Of a stretch of 5,403 bases of DNA, positions 1 to 5,403 are shown one piece after another. The translations under genes were made by a program, and so were the position numbers. The DNA comes from Lachnospiraceae bacterium UBA3802 (GTDB taxonomy: Bacteria > Bacillota > Clostridia > Lachnospirales > Lachnospiraceae): contig DFEM01000039.1 in assembly GCA_002369155.1 (NCBI GenBank), positions 1 through 5,403 on the forward strand. The letters run 5' to 3'. Each line of letters starts with the position of its first letter. The stretch's first letter is position 1. The notes beneath the pieces are model-generated. The model was not told where the DNA came from. It was given only the letters and a program-made list of their open reading frames with translations, and searched no databases.

Positions 1-196
1 TCTTTGCAGGTGCTGCCTTCTTAGCGGGAGCTGCCTTCTTTGCAGGTGCTGCTGCCTTTGCGGGAGCTTCTGCCTTAGCGGGAGCTTCTGCCTTTACAGG
101 TGCTGCTGCCTTTGCTTCTTCAGCTTTTTTCTCTTCAACCTTTGCTGCTGCTGCTACGCCGATGGGCTTAACAGTAACCTTAGATGTCTCTGCCAT
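1..196 (-). CDS. Lys/Ala/Pro-rich protein, N-terminal 65 residues (partial; possibly DUF6465-type)
   Basis: The reading frame opens at the ATG at 196-194, preceded at 7 bases by an AAAGGAGA ribosome binding site, and runs off the window edge without a stop. The 65 visible residues begin MAETSKVTVKPIGVAAAAK, continue with a charged Lys/Glu stretch (about residues 19-29), and then form six tandem hexapeptides of the type (A/K)(A/E)AP(A/V)K from residue 30 to 65. No hydrophobic segment or signal peptide is visible, so the protein is probably cytoplasmic. Such basic, low-complexity Ala-Pro-Lys tails occur in histone H1-like nucleoid proteins and, from memory, at the N-terminus of small DUF6465 proteins of Lachnospiraceae, where a short globular domain follows. 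That domain would lie outside the window, so the family is a guess. The gene has its own upstream promoter, separate from the aminotransferase gene before it. Confidence 0.8.
   Translation of the reverse strand, partial: MAETSKVTVKPIGVAAAAKVEEKKAEEAKAAAPVKAEAPAKAEAPAKAAAPAKKAAPAKKAAPAK
2..109 (-). repeat. six in-frame 18-base tandem repeats encoding Ala-Pro-Lys hexapeptides
   Basis: Residues 30-65 of the partial gene are six consecutive 18-base units with no spacer. They encode AAAPVK, AEAPAK, AEAPAK, AAAPAK, KAAPAK and KAAPAK. The units differ at synonymous and first-two-residue positions, but all keep Ala-Pro at positions 3-4 and Lys at position 6. The array continues to the window edge and may extend beyond it. 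It is a coding repeat: the frame stays open and every unit is a multiple of three. Confidence 0.9.
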
Positions 197-203
197 AACA
201 AAT

Positions 204-211
204 TCTCCTTT
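204..211 (-). promoter_or_regulatory. ribosome binding site of the Lys/Ala/Pro-rich gene, beside a small hairpin
   Basis: On the minus strand this reads AAAGGAGA, 7 bases before the ATG at 196-194, which fixes the start. Immediately upstream, ACACC (231-227) can pair with GGTGT (217-213). As an alternative, CCTTT (228-224) can pair with the AAAGG of the binding site itself (211-207). Confidence 0.75.
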
Positions 212-291
212 CACACCCTTACAAAAGGTGTACAAAATTTTAACCAAATATCTTTTAACGATTTACATAAATAAAGTGCTTATATAAAGGA

Positions 292-320
292 AGTTTAATA
301 TATTGCGTTTTTTTTGTCAA
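292..320 (-). promoter_or_regulatory. sigma-70/SigA-type promoter for the Lys/Ala/Pro-rich gene
   Basis: The minus strand carries a perfect TTGACA -35 box at 320-315 and, after a 17-base spacer rich in A, a TAAACT -10 box at 297-292 (4 of 6 matches to TATAAT). Transcription would start near 285, giving an untranslated leader of roughly 90 bases before the ATG at 196. The rest of the 203-base gap between this gene and the aminotransferase is AT-rich, with no other recognisable element. Confidence 0.6.
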
Positions 321-399
321 ATGTTCGATTGTAATTTCTGTCATTTGGATATTTTTAGAGAATTTTAAAACAGTTTTTTGTAATTTTTGCACAATTTCA

Positions 400-1593
400 C
401 TAAACTCGGCCGTATTCTTCCTTAACAAATTCTCTTAATGCCACGAGCGATCTTTCAACTTTTTCAGTCTCAATGCAATAAGACATTCTGAAATATCCGG
501 GACATCCGAACGAATCCGAAGGAACAAAGATTAAATTGTATTTTTTAGCCTTTTCGCAGAAAATCTTGGCATCCTCTTCCAAAGCTTTGGGGAAAATGTA
601 GAAAGTTCCCGAAGGCTTAACAACTTCAAAGCCGAGTCTTACAAGTTCATTATATATAAGGTTCATATTTGTTTCATAAACCTTAAGGTCACTTGTCATA
701 TCAAGGCATTCGGCTACGGCAAGCTGGATAATTGAAGGAGGACAGTTATGACCGGTGCCTCTTGAAATCTGAGTGCACATTCCGACAATGTATTCAGCAT
801 CCGTACATTTTGGATTAACTGCTACGTAACCGATTCTTTCACCGGGAAGCGAAAGTGATTTGGAATATGAATAGCAGCTTAATGTATTATCATAGAATTT
901 AGATACATAAGGAGCATCCGCACCGTCAAAAACAATCTCTCTGTAAGGTTCATCCGAGATAATGAAGATATCATGCTTATATTCTTCCTGTTTTCTGTAC
1001 AGTATCTCGGCAAGTTTCTTTAAAGTCTCTGAAGAACATGCGGCGCCCGAAGGGTTGTTCGGCGTATTGATAAGAACGGCCTGAACATCCACTGTAAGCA
1101 TTTCCTCAAAAGCCTCAAAATTAATCTGGAAATTTTCAAGGTTGGGAGGAACTACTTTAAGTACTGCGCCCGTATCGTTAATGTAGTGCATATATTCAGG
1201 GAAGAAAGGAGCAAAAGTAAGCACCTTGTCATTGTTATTAGTCACGCATCTTACCGCATGAGCCACTGCACCTGCCGCACCTGTTGCCATAAAAATATGT
1301 TCAGCCGTATAATTCATGCCGAATCTCTTGTTTAAAGATTCAGCAATTGCCGCTCTTACCGAAGGGATTCCGGGAGATGGGCTGTATCCATGAAGCTTTA
1401 CGGGATCCGATTCCTGTAAAAGTCTGATCATCGTCTCCGTAAATTCCTTGGGTGCGGGAACCGAAGGGTTTCCAAGGCTGTAATCGAATACGTTTTCATA
1501 TCCGATTTCTTTTCCTTTCTCGGTAGCATAGGTAAACATTTCCCTAATTACCGATTTTGCATTAAGCATTTCTTTGTAATCCTGTCTTATCAT
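400..1593 (-). CDS. pyridoxal phosphate-dependent class I/II aminotransferase (aspartate aminotransferase-like)
   Basis: This 397-residue protein has the usual length of fold-type I aminotransferases and is predicted to be cytoplasmic. It should move an amino group between an amino acid and a 2-oxo acid using PLP. Visible landmarks are the substrate/cofactor motif NTPNNPSG (176-183, Asn180 at the PLP-contacting position), SDEPY (213-217, Asp214 binding the PLP pyridine nitrogen), YSYSKSLSLPGERIGY (241-256) with the Schiff-base Lys245 and phosphate-binding Arg253, and Arg369 in FRMSYC, which normally binds the substrate carboxylate. All key residues are present. The start ATG follows a GGAG site at 8 bases. 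The substrate cannot be read from the sequence: aspartate, alanine or aromatic amino acids are all possible in this family. It lies 107 bases after the 847-residue gene and has its own likely promoter. No clear hairpin terminator follows its TAG stop. Confidence 0.93.
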   Translation of the reverse strand: MIRQDYKEMLNAKSVIREMFTYATEKGKEIGYENVFDYSLGNPSVPAPKEFTETMIRLLQESDPVKLHGYSPSPGIPSVRAAIAESLNKRFGMNYTAEHIFMATGAAGAVAHAVRCVTNNNDKVLTFAPFFPEYMHYINDTGAVLKVVPPNLENFQINFEAFEEMLTVDVQAVLINTPNNPSGAACSSETLKKLAEILYRKQEEYKHDIFIISDEPYREIVFDGADAPYVSKFYDNTLSCYSYSKSLSLPGERIGYVAVNPKCTDAEYIVGMCTQISRGTGHNCPPSIIQLAVAECLDMTSDLKVYETNMNLIYNELVRLGFEVVKPSGTFYIFPKALEEDAKIFCEKAKKYNLIFVPSDSFGCPGYFRMSYCIETEKVERSLVALREFVKEEYGRV

Positions 1594-1674
1594 TTTTACT
1601 TCTCCGTTTATTTATATTTGTATTGTTTGCTCTTTCTTTATGAATCCAAAATTTTTTCGAACAATTCATCAAGT

Positions 1675-1703
1675 ATTATAATAGAAAAATTCTTTTTGGT
1701 CTA
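1675..1703 (-). promoter_or_regulatory. SigA-type promoter for the aminotransferase gene, overlapping the upstream stop codon
   Basis: On the minus strand a perfect TATAAT -10 box lies at 1680-1675. A TAGACC -35 box (4 of 6 matches to TTGACA) sits at 1703-1698 with the optimal 17-base spacer. The first three bases of the -35 box are the TAG stop codon of the preceding 847-residue gene. Transcription would start near 1668, giving a leader of about 75 bases before the ATG at 1593. This is a sequence match only; the region is AT-rich, so a chance match is possible. Confidence 0.55.
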
Positions 1704-4244
1704 TGAATCCCATTTCATATAAGTAACAAAATTGTAACCGTTGTTTTGATAAAAGGTCTCTGCTTCATCCTTGCTGACCTTCATAAGATTGCCGCTTCCC
1801 GGATTGAGCCATACATAAACCTTGTCGCTGTAGCCGACAACCAGAACCGTATTCTCTCCTGCCATGGCTATTACCGGAATATCTTTGTTAAGATAATATT
1901 TTATTTCGTCGGGGCTGCAGTTTTTAAGTTCCAGTCCCTTTGAATACGGAACATTTTTCTCAATTATTTCAGTGGGGTTCATACCGTCTTCGAGATTCTT
2001 TCTTACATCCAGTGAGAACCCTTCATATTCAAGAATCAGCTCTATGCACCTTTCAAGCGATCCCGTCTCGTCACTTATGCCCGTGGTTTCTCCAAGACGC
2101 ATTATCTGGTTTGTGGAAGCATAAGTTTCCTTCTTCCACAGATAATGACCGTCACAGTCAATGACCGTTCCGAAAGCTTCATCCGCCTTTTTTACCGCAT
2201 CTGACAGTTCAGTATACTCACCGAGGCAATCGTCGAGTGCATATACATAGAAAGCATCCTTTGAATCGGTATCCATTACAACTTCCCTTTTGCCCTCATA
2301 CATCTCGGTCTTTGGAGTCTTGAATTTGATTTTCTTATTGTCCATCTCACGCTTTAACGTTACCTGAACAATCTTTTTTAAGTTCTCCGTCGCAATGACT
2401 TCGGAATTGTTCTTATAAGTCTTTTCCATAAATGAATTCACGATACTGTCGGGAGGCGCACTTACCAAAACCCCGTTTTCATCCCTGGTATTTCTCATGA
2501 GTGTAATCAGGTTATCGTTAATCCTGCAGTCTACGACATATATGTTTTCTTCGGAATACTTCTTTAATATCTCTTTGAATTTGTTGATGATGTTAAGGTT
2601 ATACATCGGAACGATTCTCTCGCCGAATACATCCTCATAAATATCATTGATTTTCGCATCGCCGTAAATTAAATCATCGCCCATGAATCCGAGTGCTTTA
2701 ATTCTCTCTCCGCCTTTCGCATCTATCGTATAACTTTCCGATGTATCCATTCTCAGATATTTAAGCTGCAATACACCGATATTGTCTTCCTTTGATACCC
2801 AGGCGCACATACTGTAATTGGCGGATACGTAAAGGTCTTCGATATCAAGATTATCCACGATCTTTTCGATTTGCTGTTCTGCTATGTCGGCTTTGTAAAT
2901 CTTTTTGTCAAAATAGAAATAAAATTCACCGAGAGTATTGGCATAAGCGAGTTTTTCAAGATCGTTCTTGATAATTTCGTACGGCTTGTCGCACTCGATA
3001 AAAAGCTTTTCTTCAACCACGTTTGTCTTGGAATTGTATTCGAAAAGATGAATACCGCATTTTCCTTCATAATCTCCGCGGTTGAAATATCCGTATGTGT
3101 AAAAAATAACATTTCCGGATTCATCGATGCTTACTATCTTTATATCGTGATCGGGGTTAAGACATCTGTCGTCATCGTTGTCCTTATCATAAAAAGAATA
3201 AGCGGTTCCGAATGTGTTTTGCTCGGAATTTACCACAAACAAGGCCTTGTTGTTTACAAAAGCATAAGTATTGCCGTCCTTGCTTTCCGCATGTTCGAAA
3301 TCACTCGGCATGATTCCAAGCATCAATTTGTCTTTATAGACTACGCCTTTTTCGGCATAAAGAATCGTATTCATGTATCTGTCAAAAGATAAAAGATACA
3401 TACGCTCACTGCCCTTGACGAATCTGTAATACTCGCTGACCATGTATTTTCTTTCTTCATCACCGGCTGTTGCAGAAAGTGTGTAATCAAGTTTTAAAAA
3501 TGCACCCTTGGCATCAATCTCTCCGACCGTACATACCGGTTCATCCAGTCTTTTAACTTCCAGATTGCCCCAGGTCAGCTGTTCCATTGAACTGTGAATA
3601 TCAACATGCGAAAAATCGGTATTGTCTCCGGAAGAATTGCTCTCCATGTATTTTCCGATTTCTTCCTGTGCATTGTATTTGTCGAAAGTACAATTGTTGA
3701 AATAATAAACATATTCCATCTTTTCGGCAAAATCCAGACTCTCATCGCCGACAAAAACTCTCGCATAATAATTTGCTTTCGTTCCGTTAGACAATGTCAA
3801 AACAATCTTAAGCGAATACTCGGATTCCGCGGAAATAATATCCTTAAAAGCAAATGTGGCATCAATGCATTCGGAATTTTCCTGATAATCTTTTATTTCG
3901 CCTTCTTCGACATATCTTTCCTTGTCGATGCTTCTTAACTCGTAATTAATCGAAGAAATATTTTCTCCTTTTTTATAAATACGCACGTTAAGCGTTCTGC
4001 CTTCTTCCAAAGGTGTGATTCCGTCACGAATCAGCGAATAATCCATCTCGGATGTGTAACCGAACATTTTGTTGAAATCGTGTCCGTTGATTCTTGCACA
4101 TATTACCGGGAGTGAGGCAGAAGACATTTCTTTGGTAAGATCCGTGTTTCCTCTGTTTAAAAAATATTCAAAAAAGAAAATGGAAGCAATAAACCAAATC
4201 GCAACAATTACATATTGCCACGCTTTTTTGAGAAATATCTTCAT
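1701..4244 (-). CDS. membrane-anchored extracellular protein with degenerate C39-like (papain-fold) C-terminal domain
   Basis: The 847-residue protein starts at an ATG 5 bases after a perfect AAAGGAGG site. A basic N-terminus (MKIFLKKAW) leads into one hydrophobic helix at about 11-29. I see no lipobox or convincing cleavage site, so it is probably a signal anchor with the rest outside the cell. Residues 43-165 are beta-rich. Residues about 300-550 contain short strand-and-turn repeats that look propeller-like (YGYFNRGDYEG at 384-394, ALGFMGDDLIYGDA at 517-530). Residues 663-705 form a SPOR-like segment (YVYAL, then YTELSDAVKKADEAFGTVI). Residues 715-845 resemble the C39/C39_2 peptidase domain: an ERCIELILEYEG helix, then a PVIAMAG-ENTVLVVGY-VYVWLNPGSG core. 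The expected Cys, His and Asp appear as Ser729, Asn798 and Asn814, so peptidase activity is doubtful. From memory, uncharacterised proteins of this layout are common in Lachnospiraceae. Its function is unknown. It follows the ATP synthase terminator, and I found no good promoter of its own. Confidence 0.9.
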   Translation of the reverse strand: MKIFLKKAWQYVIVAIWFIASIFFFEYFLNRGNTDLTKEMSSASLPVICARINGHDFNKMFGYTSEMDYSLIRDGITPLEEGRTLNVRIYKKGENISSINYELRSIDKERYVEEGEIKDYQENSECIDATFAFKDIISAESEYSLKIVLTLSNGTKANYYARVFVGDESLDFAEKMEYVYYFNNCTFDKYNAQEEIGKYMESNSSGDNTDFSHVDIHSSMEQLTWGNLEVKRLDEPVCTVGEIDAKGAFLKLDYTLSATAGDEERKYMVSEYYRFVKGSERMYLLSFDRYMNTILYAEKGVVYKDKLMLGIMPSDFEHAESKDGNTYAFVNNKALFVVNSEQNTFGTAYSFYDKDNDDDRCLNPDHDIKIVSIDESGNVIFYTYGYFNRGDYEGKCGIHLFEYNSKTNVVEEKLFIECDKPYEIIKNDLEKLAYANTLGEFYFYFDKKIYKADIAEQQIEKIVDNLDIEDLYVSANYSMCAWVSKEDNIGVLQLKYLRMDTSESYTIDAKGGERIKALGFMGDDLIYGDAKINDIYEDVFGERIVPMYNLNIINKFKEILKKYSEENIYVVDCRINDNLITLMRNTRDENGVLVSAPPDSIVNSFMEKTYKNNSEVIATENLKKIVQVTLKREMDNKKIKFKTPKTEMYEGKREVVMDTDSKDAFYVYALDDCLGEYTELSDAVKKADEAFGTVIDCDGHYLWKKETYASTNQIMRLGETTGISDETGSLERCIELILEYEGFSLDVRKNLEDGMNPTEIIEKNVPYSKGLELKNCSPDEIKYYLNKDIPVIAMAGENTVLVVGYSDKVYVWLNPGSGNLMKVSKDEAETFYQNNGYNFVTYMKWDS

Positions 4245-4249
4245 TATTG

Positions 4250-4257
4250 CCTCCTTT
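4250..4257 (-). promoter_or_regulatory. strong ribosome binding site of the 847-residue protein gene
   Basis: The minus strand reads AAAGGAGG, a full match to the anti-Shine-Dalgarno core, 5 bases before the ATG at 4244-4242. It is the strongest site in the window and fixes the start just ahead of the membrane anchor. Confidence 0.85.
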
Positions 4258-4290
4258 CCTCGTTTTTTTCTGCCAAAATAATGTTTCTGT

Positions 4291-4328
4291 AAAAATATCG
4301 AAAGGTCTGCAACTTTCGTCGCAGACCC
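4291..4328 (-). terminator. intrinsic terminator after atpC (end of ATP synthase operon)
   Basis: On the minus strand GGTCTGCGAC (4327-4318), loop GAAA (4317-4314) and GTTGCAGACC (4313-4304) form a 10-bp stem (one G-U pair) closed by a GNRA tetraloop. The stem is followed by TTT, CGATA and TTTTT (4303-4291). The hairpin starts 7 bases after the atpC TAA stop. The U-tract is interrupted, so termination may be incomplete and some read-through into the next gene is possible. Confidence 0.8.
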
Positions 4329-4334
4329 AAATGA

Positions 4335-4739
4335 TTACTTAACCGAGTTCAACCTGCACAGTGCTTTTTTCAAAGCTACAGCTGCTCTGTCGAGATCCGT
4401 ATCCGGATCCTTCGCGGCAATTCTTTCCTGCGCTCTCTTGAAAGCCTCCTGAGCACGATTTTCATCAATCTCAGACGGCCATTCGATGATCTCCGCAAGA
4501 ATGGTAACCGAATCCGGATTGATTACCGCAAATCCCGCATGAAGTGCAGCATTCTTAGGTTGATCTGCTTCTGTAATTGTAAGAATTCCCGGTTCTATAA
4601 TAACCGTCATCGGGATGTGATTTTTCAATACGCCGATTTCACCTTCGGTAGTATTGAATTCAATCATCGATGCCTTACCTTCATAGAACATTCTCTCCGG
4701 GGTAATTATTTTTACATCGAAAAGATTTGAATCTTCCAT
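4335..4739 (-). CDS. atpC: F1Fo ATP synthase epsilon subunit
   Basis: This 134-residue protein has the usual length of the bacterial epsilon subunit. That subunit is part of the central stalk of F1, at the cytoplasmic side of the membrane, where it couples rotor and catalytic head and can inhibit ATP hydrolysis. The N-terminal beta-sandwich (about 6-88) shows the family signatures: FDVKIITPERMFYEGKA, then EGEIGVLKNHIPM (33-45), and HAGFAVINPDSVTILAE (67-83). The C-terminal helical hairpin (about 90-134) is present (ENRAQEAFKRAQERIAAK, then a second Ala/Lys/Leu-rich helix), so this is a full-length form and not a one-domain form. The ATG is preceded by GGAG at about 7 bases and lies 13 bases after the atpD stop, the usual beta-epsilon order at the end of the operon. 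A terminator follows directly. Confidence 0.97.
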   Translation of the reverse strand: MEDSNLFDVKIITPERMFYEGKASMIEFNTTEGEIGVLKNHIPMTVIIEPGILTITEADQPKNAALHAGFAVINPDSVTILAEIIEWPSEIDENRAQEAFKRAQERIAAKDPDTDLDRAAVALKKALCRLNSVK

Positions 4740-4752
4740 TTATTAACTCCGC

Positions 4753-5403
<651 letters not shown>

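Noticed and set aside
1..115. Repetitive DNA that at first sight resembles a satellite or CRISPR-like array
   Set aside because: The units are contiguous 18-mers without spacers, in frame behind a good start codon and ribosome binding site, so this is a coding repeat.
321..399. Terminator for the aminotransferase gene
   Set aside because: The region is AT-rich with only tiny palindromes such as TTTTAAAA. No GC-containing stem with a T-run follows the stop codon.
1640..1672. ATGAAT...ATTCAT inverted repeat in the aminotransferase leader as an operator
   Set aside because: Six-base AT-rich arms around an 18-base loop in an AT-rich leader are expected by chance, and no regulator gene is nearby.
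1682..1697. AAAAA-GAA-TTTTT hairpin just after the 847-residue gene as a terminator
   Set aside because: The stem contains only A-T pairs, has no separate U-tract and lies within the spacer of a better-supported promoter.
2871..3392. 173-codon open frame on the plus strand inside the 847-residue gene
   Set aside because: It lies wholly opposite a well-supported gene, has no convincing ribosome binding site, and gives a composition typical of an antisense shadow. The other plus-strand frames (e.g. 3594-3938, 4069-4281) fail for the same reasons.
4258..4303. Possible promoter for the 847-residue gene (TTTACA at 4293-4288)
   Set aside because: TTTACA resembles a -35 box, but the position 17 bases downstream reads GAAAAA, and no acceptable -10 is found at 16-18 bases.

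Overview
The window looks like chromosomal DNA of a Gram-positive anaerobe of the class Clostridia, most likely the family Lachnospiraceae. The grounds are moderate-to-low GC, strong AGGAGG-type ribosome binding sites, the form of the F1-ATPase subunits, and an exported protein whose layout I associate from memory with Lachnospiraceae. All five genes lie on the minus strand, so transcription runs from high to low coordinates. I see no mobile element, CRISPR array, tRNA or rRNA.

Region 5403-4291 is the end of an F1Fo ATP synthase operon. It holds the C-terminal 216 residues of atpD (F1 beta, cut by the window edge), a 13-base gap, the complete atpC (F1 epsilon), and then a hairpin terminator 7 bases after the atpC stop. 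The hairpin has a 10-bp stem and a GAAA tetraloop.

Region 4244-1701 encodes one 847-residue protein. It has an N-terminal membrane anchor, a long beta-rich extracellular part that is probably propeller-like, a short SPOR-like segment, and a C-terminal domain resembling C39-type papain-fold peptidases. By my hand alignment, all three positions of the catalytic Cys-His-Asp triad are replaced (Ser729, Asn798, Asn814). This suggests a pseudopeptidase and is the most interesting item here.

Region 1593-400 is a class I/II PLP-dependent aminotransferase with an intact active site. It is probably transcribed from its own promoter, whose -35 box overlaps the stop codon of the 847-residue gene. Region 196-1 is the start of a lysine/alanine/proline-rich protein with six tandem hexapeptides. 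A good promoter precedes it, and a small hairpin sits beside its ribosome binding site.

The genes after the ATP synthase operon do not form an obvious pathway. Separate promoters for the last two genes and the terminator after atpC suggest neighbours on one strand rather than one functional operon. The non-coding gaps (197-399, 1594-1700, 4245-4334) are all shorter than 300 bases and are described through their regulatory features.
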